Assembly: GCA_023396215.1 (NCBI GenBank)
Contig: JAEWWW010000069.1
Span: forward strand, 1 to 17,887
DNA: 17,887 nt
Direction of reading: 5' to 3'
Source: Bacillota bacterium
GTDB taxonomy: Bacteria > Bacillota > Clostridia > Oscillospirales > Ruminococcaceae
Shown: piece after piece, positions 1-8,304 of the stretch
How the letters are laid out: every line of letters begins with the position of its first letter
Numbering within the stretch: position 1 is the first letter of the stretch
Position numbers and translations under genes: made by a program
The notes under the pieces: model-generated
Databases searched by the model: none
What the model saw: the letters and a program-made list of their open reading frames with translations, nothing else
What the model was told of the DNA's origin: nothing

Positions 1-432
1 CCCCAGAGGGTTGCCCGAAACGCCCAGTATAAAGTTGCCGTTGGAATCCACCAGATTGCCTGCCGCGTCAAAGTTCATCATGCCCGCGCGGGTGTAGTAG
101 ATGTTGCCGTCGGCGTCTTGCACCTGAAAGTAGCCCTCGCCCGCAATGGCAACGTCCATGCCGTTGTCGGTCATCTGAAAGCTGGAACGGGTGTGGATAA
201 CGTCGATGCTGCCAATCTGGGAGCCGTAACCAATCTGGCTGGGGTTGGTGCCGCCCCGGTTGGCGGTGGCGCCGGAAGCGCCGTTGACTGTCTGATAATA
301 GATGTCGCGGAAGGATGCGCGGCTGGCCTTGTAACCGTAGGTATTGACGTTGGCGATGTTGTTGCCGATAACGTCCATACGGGTTTGGTGGGCCTTCATG
401 CCGGAAACACCCGAGTACATTGATCTTACCAT
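1..432 (-). CDS. flgE: Flagellar hook protein FlgE, N-terminal part (truncated by window edge)
   Basis: FlgE polymerises outside the cell into the hook that joins rod and filament. The 144 visible codons start MVRSMYSGVSGM and contain the rod/hook-family N-terminal signature GNNIANVNTYGYKAS (residues about 23-37). This is followed by a region with SSFQMTDNGMDVAIAGEGYFQV, typical of FlgE/FlgF/FlgG. The start is ATG at 432-430 with an AAAAAAGGAG ribosome site 7 nt upstream. The frame stays open to position 1, so the C-terminal part is off the window. The N-terminus alone does not separate FlgE from FlgF or FlgG. The position directly after flgD and the TIGR02530-type gene favours FlgE. Confidence 0.88.
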   Translation of the reverse strand, partial: MVRSMYSGVSGMKAHQTRMDVIGNNIANVNTYGYKASRASFRDIYYQTVNGASGATANRGGTNPSQIGYGSQIGSIDVIHTRSSFQMTDNGMDVAIAGEGYFQVQDADGNIYYTRAGMMNFDAAGNLVDSNGNFILGVSGNPLG

Positions 433-439
433 TCTAACG

Positions 440-454
440 CTCCTTTTTTAGGAG
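440..454 (-). promoter_or_regulatory. Hairpin that can cover the flgE ribosome-binding site
   Basis: On the minus strand CTCCT (454-450) and AGGAG (444-440) form a perfect 5-bp stem around an A5 loop. The AGGAG arm is the Shine-Dalgarno of flgE. Only the pairing is seen; a role in translation control is inference, and the stem is short. Confidence 0.4.
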
Positions 455-464
455 GTACCGCATC

Positions 465-488
465 GGGCTCGTCTATCGTTCAGAGCCC
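465..488 (-). other. Intercistronic stem-loop upstream of flgE
   Basis: GGGCTC and GAGCCC form a 6-bp GC-rich stem with a 12-nt loop between the small flagellar-operon gene and flgE. No T-tract follows on the minus strand, so it is not a normal intrinsic terminator. It could be an mRNA processing or stability element. Confidence 0.4.
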
Positions 489-514
489 AAACAAGCTTCC
501 TGATAAGGTCCGGC

Positions 515-916
515 TTATATAATTACGGTACCGTCGATGTTGGTGAATACGTTGCCGTCAAGCTCATCGCCGTTTACGGTGGTGATGACGGTATTGTTTT
601 TGACGCTCACGATAAAGGCTGTTCTGTCCACCAGTATCAGCGTGTCGTTCAAGCCCTTTTGCTGGGCGAGGCGCACCCCCTGATTGAGGCGGTTCAGGCT
701 GCTTTCCGAGAGCTCGATGCCTCTCTGTGCCACCCTTGCGGCCGCATGCCTGGAAAACTCGGGGCCGCTGTTGTGGCTGATTTTCTGCCGCAGTATCTCG
801 TCAAAGGGAACCGCGCTGCCTGTGGCTGCCGTGCCTGTGGCGGCCGGGCGGGCTGTCGGCTGTGGCGCGCCGGTGACGATTGGCATAGAAAGCCGTTTAA
901 AGTTAATATCGCTCAT
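515..916 (-). CDS. Small flagellar-operon protein (TIGR02530-type)
   Basis: This 133-residue protein belongs to the small family often found between flgD and flgE in Bacillota ('flagellar operon protein', TIGR02530 by my recognition). Residues about 1-35 are Ala/Thr/Pro-rich and probably disordered. The conserved part runs from about residue 54 (EFSRHAAARVAQRGIELS) through QQKGLNDTLILVDRTAFIVSVKNNTVITTV. The biochemical role is not established; association with hook assembly is inferred from gene position. A longer reading frame begins at 991, but it overlaps the end of flgD. The ATG at 916-914 has a GGAGAGA ribosome site at good spacing, so I use that start. It sits 35 nt after flgD. Confidence 0.85.
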   Translation of the reverse strand: MSDINFKRLSMPIVTGAPQPTARPAATGTAATGSAVPFDEILRQKISHNSGPEFSRHAAARVAQRGIELSESSLNRLNQGVRLAQQKGLNDTLILVDRTAFIVSVKNNTVITTVNGDELDGNVFTNIDGTVII

Positions 917-951
917 AATGGTTCTCTCCTGCCTGTGGTGATAAAGCCGGT

Positions 952-1704
952 TCAGACCTCGGTGGTGAAGATGGACTTGCCGTAAACCCACTCGTTGCCC
1001 GCCCCGTCGGATACCAGCACATTGGCGAAATAGGTGGTGCCGGGCTCAAGGCCGGTGAGGGTTTCGGTAAGCAGGTCTTTGCGCTGGGCATCGCCGTAGC
1101 GTGTGCCGCTCTTGACCTGTGCCACCGTGTCAAACTCAGGCGACTTGGAATAGTAGACGGTGTAGCGCAGGGCCGAGGCGATGTCATCATCGTCGGTTGC
1201 GGCGGGCCAGCTCAGGGTTGCGGCGGTCTGGCCAACCATATCGGGCGAGATGGTGAATCCCGAAGGGTCGATAGAGCTGCTTGTGCGGGTGGGGTTGTTA
1301 ATCTCCATGATCTGGTCGAGGGTGTAGCTTTTACCGTCCACAAAGAGCTTGAAGTCGCCGCTGACCAGCGAGATTTTATCCACTGGGCCGGTGATTTTTT
1401 CAAGGTTGCCGCCCACCGAAAGCCTTGCGACGGTGACGTCCTTGCCCACCAGCGACATGAGGAAGTTGGATTTTGAGTAGTAGGCCAAATCCTGCATCTG
1501 CTGCATGGTGGCAAACTGGGCCATCTGGGTCAGGTATTGGGTGTCGTCCATGGGGTTCATGAAATCCTGGTTTTTCAGCTGCTCGACCATAAGCTGCAAA
1601 AAGCTGTCTACCGAGATGTTTTTTTCGCTGGGGTCGGCATAAACCGCGTCGATATAGCTACCGCTTGTGCCGCTGACGGCGGATACCGAATAATCGTCTG
1701 GCAT
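952..1704 (-). CDS. flgD: Flagellar hook capping/scaffold protein FlgD with C-terminal FN3-like domain
   Basis: FlgD caps the growing hook and guides assembly of FlgE subunits. The N-terminal capping segment is clear at residues 30-90: SVDSFLQLMVEQLKNQDFMNPMDD, then the Gln/Met-rich TQMAQFATMQQMQDL. A middle segment (about 95-135) follows. Residues about 155-249 read as a fibronectin type III-like domain (AATLSWPAATDDDD, RYTVYYSKSPEFDTV, TGLEPGTTYFANVLVSDGAGNEW). Structured FlgD proteins usually carry Tudor and FnIII-like C-terminal domains. Here the FN3 part resembles the modules of secreted surface proteins more than typical FlgD. The ATG has an AAGGAGG site 7-8 nt upstream. It lies 43 nt after fliK. 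Confidence 0.93.
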   Translation of the reverse strand: MPDDYSVSAVSGTSGSYIDAVYADPSEKNISVDSFLQLMVEQLKNQDFMNPMDDTQYLTQMAQFATMQQMQDLAYYSKSNFLMSLVGKDVTVARLSVGGNLEKITGPVDKISLVSGDFKLFVDGKSYTLDQIMEINNPTRTSSSIDPSGFTISPDMVGQTAATLSWPAATDDDDIASALRYTVYYSKSPEFDTVAQVKSGTRYGDAQRKDLLTETLTGLEPGTTYFANVLVSDGAGNEWVYGKSIFTTEV

Positions 1705-1747
1705 TTGCTGCGCCTCCTTTCATTTTGGTGTCGTGTTGCCTGCCGCG

Positions 1748-2902
1748 CTAGACATAGCGGTTGAGTATACGGTAGCTTGCAACAAGCTGCTGATGCATCA
1801 GGAGGCTGCTGTCTGCGGCGAAGGGGTCGGCTTCCTCCAGATGCGGGTTGGCGCTGCCGCCGTGGTAAAAGGACCGCTGCTGCCTGCCGTCGTAGGCCCG
1901 GTCGTTTTGGTGGAAGAAGTTGAAGTCGGGGGAATTGCTGACCACCTCTTTGACCTCTGCGTTCAGCGGCCTGAGGGCTTCGCGCAAGCCGGAAAGCTCG
2001 CTGTTGAGCAGCCGCTGGGTTTGCAGGCTGGAGGTCAGGATGCTCAGTGTGGTTTTGCCGCCTTCGGCCAGCATCTTGACGGTGATTTCGCCCAAGCCTT
2101 CGGGCTTCAGCCGGATGACAAACTCGCTTTTGCCGTCGCCCAGATTGCGGATGATGCCGGTGGTTACCTGCCCCAACAGGTCGTTGCCTGACGCCGGGGC
2201 CGCTTCTGTTTTGGCAAGCTCTGCGCCAAACACCGTTCGGGGCTGTGCCGTGGCCGGGGCCTGCGCCGCTGCGCGTTGTGCGTCCACCTTTTTTTGCAGG
2301 CTGTCAATGTCCTGCTCCTGCGCCGCTTCCTTGGTTTCGGGCTGGGTTTTTATCAGGCGCTGGGCCTCGTTGACCGCTGTCTGGAAATTGGCCTGACTTT
2401 GCATCTGCTCCCCTTGCTGCGGGGTTTCGGCGGGTGTGGCCTGACTGCCGAGCAGCACCTCGAAGGGCTGTTGCTGCGGCTGCGCCTCCTGCTGTGGCAG
2501 AGGGTTGGCCGGTGTCGCTGCCTCCTGCAGCCGGTGGTCGTAAAGGATAACCGGGTGCCTCTCCGCACCGATGGCCTCTAGCAGGGCTTGCTCGTTGCCG
2601 CCGGATTGTATCAGCAGACTCGCCAGCTCGCCGGGGGGCAGTGCCAGCATCTGCGCCATCAGCTCGGCTGCCAATAATAGGCCCTCTTCGCTTTGGTCGT
2701 CCTCTGCGCCTGCCGCTGAAAGAAGCTGGGAAAGCGCCGAGAGATTTGCGGAGCTGCCCTGCCCTTTTCCGGAAAGCTGTTGTAAAAGCTGCTGGAAAAA
2801 CCCGGGCTGGCCCTCCTGCTGGGGGTGCTGCACTGTTCCGGCAGAGAGGTCACGGGCAGTAATCTGTACCGCCGGGGCCGCTGCTGGAATGGTTGTTTGC
2901 AT
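1748..2902 (-). CDS. fliK: Flagellar hook-length control protein FliK
   Basis: FliK is secreted through the flagellar export gate, measures the hook and switches export specificity to filament subunits. The 384-residue protein has a long low-complexity N-terminal half rich in Gln, Ala and Pro (about 1-235), expected of the ruler region. The Flg_hook C-terminal domain spans residues about 250-326, with the signature FVIRLKPEGLGEITVKM and then LREALRPLNAEVKEVVS. The tail from 327 to 384 is polar with many Phe/Tyr/His. The start is ATG at 2902 with an AAAGGAGGTGA ribosome site. It lies 93 nt after fliJ, and that gap holds a small stem AGGGC/GCCCT. Confidence 0.92.
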   Translation of the reverse strand: MQTTIPAAAPAVQITARDLSAGTVQHPQQEGQPGFFQQLLQQLSGKGQGSSANLSALSQLLSAAGAEDDQSEEGLLLAAELMAQMLALPPGELASLLIQSGGNEQALLEAIGAERHPVILYDHRLQEAATPANPLPQQEAQPQQQPFEVLLGSQATPAETPQQGEQMQSQANFQTAVNEAQRLIKTQPETKEAAQEQDIDSLQKKVDAQRAAAQAPATAQPRTVFGAELAKTEAAPASGNDLLGQVTTGIIRNLGDGKSEFVIRLKPEGLGEITVKMLAEGGKTTLSILTSSLQTQRLLNSELSGLREALRPLNAEVKEVVSNSPDFNFFHQNDRAYDGRQQRSFYHGGSANPHLEEADPFAADSSLLMHQQLVASYRILNRYV

Positions 2903-2995
2903 GGTTTCACCTCCTTTCCTGTCAGGGCTTTCTGAAAACGCCCTAATTATCTAAACATCGGATGATGCTTAAACCGGTGGGTTTTGAAGAGGCGG

Positions 2996-3448
2996 TTAAA
3001 GGGCAATCTGGCGCAGCGCCCGCTGGGTGTTGACCAGCTCTGCGATGGTCAGTTCCTCATTTTTGGCCTGAGCGTGGTTGTACTCCTCCCACTGCTTTTC
3101 GCGGAGTTTCTCCATGCCCTCCACCTCCTGGGTGATGGCCAGCACGACCCCTACCTGCCGCTGCACCGCAACCTCGGCCTGTTGCAGCTCGATGCGCAGT
3201 TGGCGCAGTTGGTGGCGGGTGTTATCCAGTTGAAAGCGGTGCCCCTTGATTTTTTCGGCGTCCACCGCTTGGCGGGTGATTTCTTGAAGCTCGCGGTTAA
3301 TCTCGCTGAACTGCAACTCCAACCGCTGGATGCTGTCGGTAATCCGGCGCTGCTCGGTGCGCAATTGCATGAGCGTGTTTTTTTCTTTTTCCAGCAGCTG
3401 CTCCTTGTAGGCCAGCATTTTTTCAAGTGTAAACTCAAACTTTTTCAT
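2996..3448 (-). CDS. fliJ: Flagellar export chaperone FliJ
   Basis: FliJ is the coiled-coil stalk of the flagellar export ATPase complex; it sits in the FliI hexamer and connects it to FlhA. The 150-residue protein starts MKKFEFTLEKMLAYKEQLLEKEK, the typical family opening. It is almost entirely charged heptad-like helix (LRTEQRRITDSIQRLELQFSEINRELQE and on), with no membrane segment. The length matches the family. It follows fliI by 45 nt and starts with ATG preceded by a G-rich ribosome site (AAGGGGGG). Sequence conservation in FliJ is low, so the call rests on the N-terminus, the coiled coil and the fliI-fliJ-fliK order. Confidence 0.9.
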   Translation of the reverse strand: MKKFEFTLEKMLAYKEQLLEKEKNTLMQLRTEQRRITDSIQRLELQFSEINRELQEITRQAVDAEKIKGHRFQLDNTRHQLRQLRIELQQAEVAVQRQVGVVLAITQEVEGMEKLREKQWEEYNHAQAKNEELTIAELVNTQRALRQIAL

Positions 3449-3493
3449 GAGGGTCCCCCCTTCTCAGGGTGATATATTGTCGCTTGCGGTACT

Positions 3494-4795
3494 CTATCCT
3501 ACCGCCTGCTGCAGCAGGCTGACGGTATCTTCAAAGCTGAACTGCTCGTCCACCTGCTGCTGCAAAAAGCGGTTGAGTTCGCCGATGCGGCTGATGGCGT
3601 AATCCAGTTCGGCGTTGGTGCCCTGTTTATAAGCGCCGATGGTGATAAGGTCCTGATTGGTGTTGTAAATCGAAAGCAGGTTGCGCAGACGGCCCGCCGT
3701 GGCCTGCTGGTCTTTGCTGGTGATTTCGGTCATCAGGCGGCTGACGCTGGAGAGCACGTCAATGGCGGGGTAGTGGTTTTTGGCGGCGATTTTGCGTGAA
3801 AGCATAATGTGCCCGTCTATGATACCGCGCACGATATCGGATATCGGTTCGTTTGCGTCGTCGCCCTCCACCAGCACGGTGTAGATGCCGGTGATGGAGC
3901 CCCGCTCAAAGTTGCCCGAACGCTCCAGCAGCTTGGGCATGGCGGTGTAGATGGAGGGGGTGTAGCCCCTCGCCACCGGGGCTTCGCCGATGCTCAGGCC
4001 AATCTCGCGCTGGGCCATGGCAAAGCGGGTGAGTGAATCCATCATGAGCAGCACATCTTTGCCCTGGTCCCTGAAATATTCGGCGATGGTTGTGGCGGTG
4101 AGGGCACATTTGGAGCGCATCATGGCCGGTTGGTCGGAGGTTGCCACCACCAGCACCGAGCGCTGAATGCCCTCGGGGCCGAGGTCGCGGTTGATAAACT
4201 CAACCACCTCCCTGCCTCTTTCCCCCACCAGTGCGATGACGTTGATATCGGCCTTGACCTTGCGGGCAATCATACCCATCAGGGTACTTTTGCCCACGCC
4301 GCTGCCGGCGAAGATGCCCATTCTCTGCCCCTTGCCCATGGTGAGCAGGCCGTCGATGGCTTTGATGCCCAGCTCGATGGGCTCGCTGATGCGTGGGCGG
4401 TTCATTGGGTTGGAGGCTGTGCCGCCGATGGAGTAGTACTGGCTGCCGCCGATATCGCCCTTGCCGTCGATGGGGTGGCCCATGGCGTCCACCGTGCGGC
4501 CGATGAGCTGGTCGCTCATCCTTATTTTCAGCTTGCCGCCGGTGTTTTTTACAATGCTGCCGTAACCCACCCCCTCGATTTCTTCATAGGGCATCAGCAG
4601 CACCTTGTTTTCTTTAAAGCCGATGACCTCGGCGAGGATGGTTTTGCTTTTTTCGGCAAGTATGTGGCAGACGTCCCCGATGTTACTGGCTGAGCCGGTG
4701 GCCTCGATGGTCATGCCGACGATTTTATCAATCTTGCCCATCTGGGTGTAAAGGTTGCCCATCTTGACCGCCTGATGGTATTTTTGGATGTTCAA
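3494..4795 (-). CDS. fliI: Flagellum-specific export ATPase FliI
   Basis: FliI is the hexameric ATPase at the cytoplasmic face of the flagellar type III export apparatus. It is homologous to the F1 beta subunit and is controlled by FliH. At 433 residues it is full length. The Walker A loop GSGVGKST lies at residues 164-171 and Walker B DVLLMMD at 247-253. Family signatures GERGREVVEF (about 191-200) and RPRISEPIELGIKAIDGLLT are present. Translation starts at TTG (4795-4793), supported by a GGGGG-type ribosome site 8 nt upstream. An in-frame ATG 11 codons later has no such site. It begins 29 nt after fliH and is followed by fliJ. Confidence 0.97.
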   Translation of the reverse strand: MNIQKYHQAVKMGNLYTQMGKIDKIVGMTIEATGSASNIGDVCHILAEKSKTILAEVIGFKENKVLLMPYEEIEGVGYGSIVKNTGGKLKIRMSDQLIGRTVDAMGHPIDGKGDIGGSQYYSIGGTASNPMNRPRISEPIELGIKAIDGLLTMGKGQRMGIFAGSGVGKSTLMGMIARKVKADINVIALVGERGREVVEFINRDLGPEGIQRSVLVVATSDQPAMMRSKCALTATTIAEYFRDQGKDVLLMMDSLTRFAMAQREIGLSIGEAPVARGYTPSIYTAMPKLLERSGNFERGSITGIYTVLVEGDDANEPISDIVRGIIDGHIMLSRKIAAKNHYPAIDVLSSVSRLMTEITSKDQQATAGRLRNLLSIYNTNQDLITIGAYKQGTNAELDYAISRIGELNRFLQQQVDEQFSFEDTVSLLQQAVG

Positions 4796-4824
4796 GACCT
4801 CTACCCCCTTTGGACGGTTTCTGC

Positions 4825-5646
4825 TTACAGGCTGCTTTCGGCCTGCACAAAGGCTTCGCGCAGGTTTTCAAGCTGGGTTTCCACCGAGGCATCTATAATG
4901 CCTTCGGGGCTGTCGATGATGCAGCTGCCGGGGGGTAGCGCCGCGGGGACGATATCCACCTGCTGCCCTGCCCTGCGGCCCTCCGCCATGGCCAGATGCT
5001 GCTTGAGGGCAGCGGCCAGACCGTGCGCCTCCTGCGAAATCTGTATCGACAGCCATGGGGACTGCTTCACCGAATCGGCGGCCGCCTTGACCAGCTCCAA
5101 AAGCTGGGTGTCGTCCTCCCCGATGCGCTTGTGCAGGATTTTGGAGGCAATCTCCAGCGCGAGCCATTTCAGCTCCTGCTCATACTGCTGGGCAAACTGG
5201 CTGTACTGCCGCCCGATGTCCTCAATCGAGGCGCTTGCCCGGTTAATGGTCTGGCGTATCTCCTGTGACAGCTCCTGCGCGGCCTCGCGGCGCGCATCCT
5301 CTGTCAGCCGTTTGGTCATCCTCTGGGCTTCTTCAAGGGCCAGCTCGAGAATTTGGTCTGCCTCCTGCTTGGCCTGCGCCTGGGCTTTGCTTAAAATTTC
5401 CGCGGCTTCCTGCTGTGCCTTGCGTATGGTGGCCTCATAGACCGTCTGCGCCTGGCTTTCCAGCCGCCTCGCCCGCTCAAGCCCGACAAATTCGGTGGTC
5501 GTATTGGGCTGGGGTATCGCCTCTCCTTCGGATTCCGCAGGCAGTGGCTGCGCCGTGGGGCGCTCCACCGGGATATCCGGCAGGCGGAACACCTCGTCGG
5601 CAGGGATGAGCTCGCCCGGCTTTAAAATCCTAGACAATGACGTCAT
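4825..5646 (-). CDS. fliH: Flagellar assembly protein FliH
   Basis: FliH binds the FliI ATPase, restrains its activity and docks it to the C-ring. The predicted 273-residue product starts MTSLSRILKPGELIP, which resembles the usual FliH N-terminal motif. A long Ala/Gln/Glu-rich coiled coil follows, about residues 55-140 (RKAQQEAAEILSKAQAQAKQ). A C-terminal domain related to V-ATPase subunit E carries LALEIASKILHKRIGEDDTQLLELVKAAADSV and PGSCIIDSPEGIIDASVETQLENL. An upstream in-frame ATG at 5688 would add 14 residues that are only the antisense-like end of fliG, so I use 5646. The gene then overlaps the fliG 3' end by 17 nt, suggesting coupled translation. Confidence 0.93.
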   Translation of the reverse strand: MTSLSRILKPGELIPADEVFRLPDIPVERPTAQPLPAESEGEAIPQPNTTTEFVGLERARRLESQAQTVYEATIRKAQQEAAEILSKAQAQAKQEADQILELALEEAQRMTKRLTEDARREAAQELSQEIRQTINRASASIEDIGRQYSQFAQQYEQELKWLALEIASKILHKRIGEDDTQLLELVKAAADSVKQSPWLSIQISQEAHGLAAALKQHLAMAEGRRAGQQVDIVPAALPPGSCIIDSPEGIIDASVETQLENLREAFVQAESSL

Positions 5647-6640
5647 CCTTTCCGCCCTTGGAGATGACCAACTCGCCCTCGTCCTCAAGCTGCCTGATCA
5701 CGGCAACGATGCGCTGCTGCGCCTCCTCGACGTCTCTCATGCGCACATTGTGCAGGTACTGAATGTCGGAGCGGATGGATTCCTGCATTCTCTGGGACAT
5801 GTTCTGGAAGATGACCTCCGAAACATCCGGTGTGGTCGCCTTGAGGGCGACCGCCAAATCCTTGGCGTCCACCGCGCGGATAAACCGCTGTATCGACATG
5901 CTGTCGAGGTAGATGATATCCTCGAAAACGAACATCAGCTTGCGGATTTCGTCTGCCAGCATGGGGTCTTTGTTGCCCAGCTCGTCGAAGATGTGCTTCT
6001 CGGTGCTTCTGTCCACATGATTCATGATGTCGGCCACGTAGTTGACGCCGCCCAGCTCCATGAGGTCGACCGATATAATGGAGGAAAACTTCTTTTCAAG
6101 GTTTTTTTCGACGATGCGGATGACCTCGGGCAAGGCGCGATCCAGCTTGGCGATGCGCTCTACCACGTCGATGCGCTTGTCCTTGGGCAGCTCCGAGATA
6201 ATCATCGAAGCCTGGTCGGAACGGGCGTAGGAGAGGATGAGGGCTATCATCTGGGGGTGCTCGTTCTGCACCATCGAAAGCAGGTTTTTGTAGTCGGCCT
6301 TGCGGATAAAATCGAAGGCCTTGGTGCGCAGCGATTTTGCCACGCGCTCCATCAGCGACTGGGCCTGCTGGGTGCCAAAGGCTTTTTCCAGAACGTCGCG
6401 GGCATATTCCACGCCTCCCTCGGTAATCACCTTCTGGGTAACGCAAAGGCCGTAAAAATCGCTGACAATCTCCTCCATATCGTCGGAGGAAAGCTTCTCC
6501 AGCTTGGAGATTTCAAAGGAAAGCTGCTCGATTTCTTCTTCGCGCAGATATTTGTATACCCGGGAGGCGTTTTCTGCCCCCAGTGCAACCACAACAGCCG
6601 CTGCCCTTTCGGCAGAGGTAGGTTTGTTTCTTGGCGACAT
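5630..6640 (-). CDS. fliG: Flagellar motor switch protein FliG
   Basis: FliG forms the rotor ring that contacts stator MotA and transmits torque, and binds FliF, FliM and FliN. All three domains are visible. The N-terminal FliF-binding part has ERAAAVVVALGAENASRVYKYL. The middle domain has the EHPQ motif (about 127-130) followed by MIALILSYA. The C-terminal torque domain has FVFEDIIYLDSMSIQRFIRAVDAKDLAVALK. An ATG at 6649 overlaps the fliF stop, but the AAAGGAGG ribosome site abuts it directly. The second ATG at 6640 lies 9 nt from that site, so I choose it, giving 336 residues starting MSPRNKPTS. It begins one nucleotide after the fliF stop codon. Confidence 0.95.
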   Translation of the reverse strand: MSPRNKPTSAERAAAVVVALGAENASRVYKYLREEEIEQLSFEISKLEKLSSDDMEEIVSDFYGLCVTQKVITEGGVEYARDVLEKAFGTQQAQSLMERVAKSLRTKAFDFIRKADYKNLLSMVQNEHPQMIALILSYARSDQASMIISELPKDKRIDVVERIAKLDRALPEVIRIVEKNLEKKFSSIISVDLMELGGVNYVADIMNHVDRSTEKHIFDELGNKDPMLADEIRKLMFVFEDIIYLDSMSIQRFIRAVDAKDLAVALKATTPDVSEVIFQNMSQRMQESIRSDIQYLHNVRMRDVEEAQQRIVAVIRQLEDEGELVISKGGKDDVIV

Positions 6641-6641
6641 G

Positions 6642-8213
6642 TTACTCATCCTCCTTTAGCCAGGACCGAAGGAGAGATGCGGTAATCTCGGGGTTAGCAA
6701 CTGCAAAGTCGCGAATTTCGTTGGTAATGGCGTCTTCTTTTTTGACGTTGAGCTTGGCGCTGTCCAGAATCTTCTTCTTGCGCTCCTCTATATCGTTCTG
6801 CACATCCAGCAGGCTGATGCCCTCTTTGACCTCGGGCGCCGGCTCTTCTCCGGGTTCTTTCTTTCTGAAGATCAGCATCAGGATGATGATAATCATGGCG
6901 ACCACGCCTGCGGCGATACCCATATAGATGGGCGAGCCGGTGAGCAGCTCTATCAGGTTGAAGGCGGGCGCGGTATCCTGACCTGCAAAATCAAAGTTGT
7001 TGACCGATATGTTGGAGGGCGGGATATTCACCGCCTTGGACACGGTTTCTATCAGGTATTCCTTCTTTTGGGCGGTGAGGTTTGCGTCGTTGACCACCAC
7101 CGCGATGGAAGCCTCTTTCAGCTCGGCGTCGTCCTTTTCAATCTGGCGCTTAATGTAGCTCACCAGATAATCCACGCTTCTGGTATGGTTGATATATTCG
7201 GGGATGCCGTTTTCGTCCTGGTCCACATAGGTGGGCACATCGGTGTTGTTTTCTTCGCCTACCACCCCGCCGGTCATCTTGGAGGGGTCCATGGTGTAGC
7301 TTTCGTCGATGCTGCCTCTGACGCCCAGCCCATTATCCTCGGGCACATATTTCATTTCCTCGGTAATCATTTTGTCGTAGTCGATGACCACCGTGGCCGA
7401 AACCCTTACATTCTCGGTGCCGTAGCCCATCGAAAGCAGGTTGAGTACCTTTTCCTCCAGCTTTTTTTCCACCTCGTACTCGAAGCCCAGCCGCTGCAGG
7501 TTGTAGCCGTACTGGTCGCCAATCGCTGTTTCTTCGGCGGCCTTTATCTCGATGCCGGTGGCTGAATCCACCACGGTGACGTTGGCAGGCTCCATCTTTG
7601 GCACGCCGGCCGCCACCAGATTTTTAATGGCCGAAACCTTCTGCCCCGAAAGGCGGTAGCCCGGCTGCATGGTCAAAAGCACCGAAGCCGAGCTGCTGGT
7701 GTTGTTGTTTTCCCAGACATAGCTGCTTTCCTGAGGGACATCCAGCGTGACTACTGCGCCTTTAACGCCGTCCAGCTTTATCAGGGTGTTCTGGATGCGG
7801 TCTTGCAGTTCAAAAAGCAGGTATTGCTTCTTTTCAAACTCGGTGGTGGTAAAGCCCGTATTGCTTGAAAAAATATTATAAGACAAGGCCGTTTGCGGAT
7901 AACCAAGGGCCGAAAGCTCCAAAAGCAGCTTATCGGCTTCCCCCTTGGGCACCAAGACCTCGCCTTTATCATTGATCTGTGCGGGCACCGACATGTTTTG
8001 CAGGGTGGCGTAAAGCTCTCGGCTTTCGCCTGAGTCAATGCCTTCATATAGCACAGTATAGCCGCCGTTATAGGCGTTGAGCAGAAGCGTGAGCGCAACC
8101 GCCAACACAACAACACCAGCAGCAACAATAATGATATATTTTTTTCTTTTGGCCTCTTGCCTGGCCCAGTATTCCTTCAAGTTGCTGAGTGCAGCCTTTA
8201 TCTGTTCAACCAT
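6642..8213 (-). CDS. fliF: Flagellar MS-ring protein FliF
   Basis: FliF builds the membrane MS ring, the base on which switch, rod and export gate assemble. The 523-residue protein has an N-terminal transmembrane helix (about 26-46, YIIIVAAGVVVLAVALTLLL). The ring-building periplasmic-side domains follow, with YNIFSSNTGFTTTEFEKKQY and SSASVLLTMQPGYRLS. A second transmembrane helix lies at about 429-449 (IYMGIAAGVVAMIIIILMLIF). The cytoplasmic tail ends in DFAVANPEITASLLRSWLKEDE, the FliG-binding element. Length and domain order are those of the family. It lies 91 nt after fliE; its ribosome site is weak (GGGG 4 nt from ATG). The last codons overlap the fliG ribosome site. Confidence 0.97.
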   Translation of the reverse strand: MVEQIKAALSNLKEYWARQEAKRKKYIIIVAAGVVVLAVALTLLLNAYNGGYTVLYEGIDSGESRELYATLQNMSVPAQINDKGEVLVPKGEADKLLLELSALGYPQTALSYNIFSSNTGFTTTEFEKKQYLLFELQDRIQNTLIKLDGVKGAVVTLDVPQESSYVWENNNTSSSASVLLTMQPGYRLSGQKVSAIKNLVAAGVPKMEPANVTVVDSATGIEIKAAEETAIGDQYGYNLQRLGFEYEVEKKLEEKVLNLLSMGYGTENVRVSATVVIDYDKMITEEMKYVPEDNGLGVRGSIDESYTMDPSKMTGGVVGEENNTDVPTYVDQDENGIPEYINHTRSVDYLVSYIKRQIEKDDAELKEASIAVVVNDANLTAQKKEYLIETVSKAVNIPPSNISVNNFDFAGQDTAPAFNLIELLTGSPIYMGIAAGVVAMIIIILMLIFRKKEPGEEPAPEVKEGISLLDVQNDIEERKKKILDSAKLNVKKEDAITNEIRDFAVANPEITASLLRSWLKEDE

Positions 8214-8256
8214 AATACCCCAAAATATCCTTTTGTATTTTAAATAGACACTGTGC

Positions 8257-8276
8257 CGCCCTTACGCCAAAGGGCG
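8257..8276. other. Intercistronic stem-loop between fliE and fliF
   Basis: CGCCCTT and AAGGGCG form a perfect 7-bp stem with a 6-nt loop. There is no T-tract on the minus strand, so I do not call it a terminator. It may stabilise or process the fliE-fliF transcript. Confidence 0.45.
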
Positions 8277-8304
8277 CTGCCCATCGAGGAATCAGTAAAC
8301 CGAT

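Noticed and set aside
5647..5688. Longer N-terminus for FliH starting at 5688
   Set aside because: It would add 14 residues unlike any FliH N-terminus; the shorter start gives the typical MTSLSRILKPGE.
5495..6685. 396-codon plus-strand open frame
   Set aside because: Antisense to fliG and the 5' part of fliH, both unmistakable; no domain is visible in this frame.
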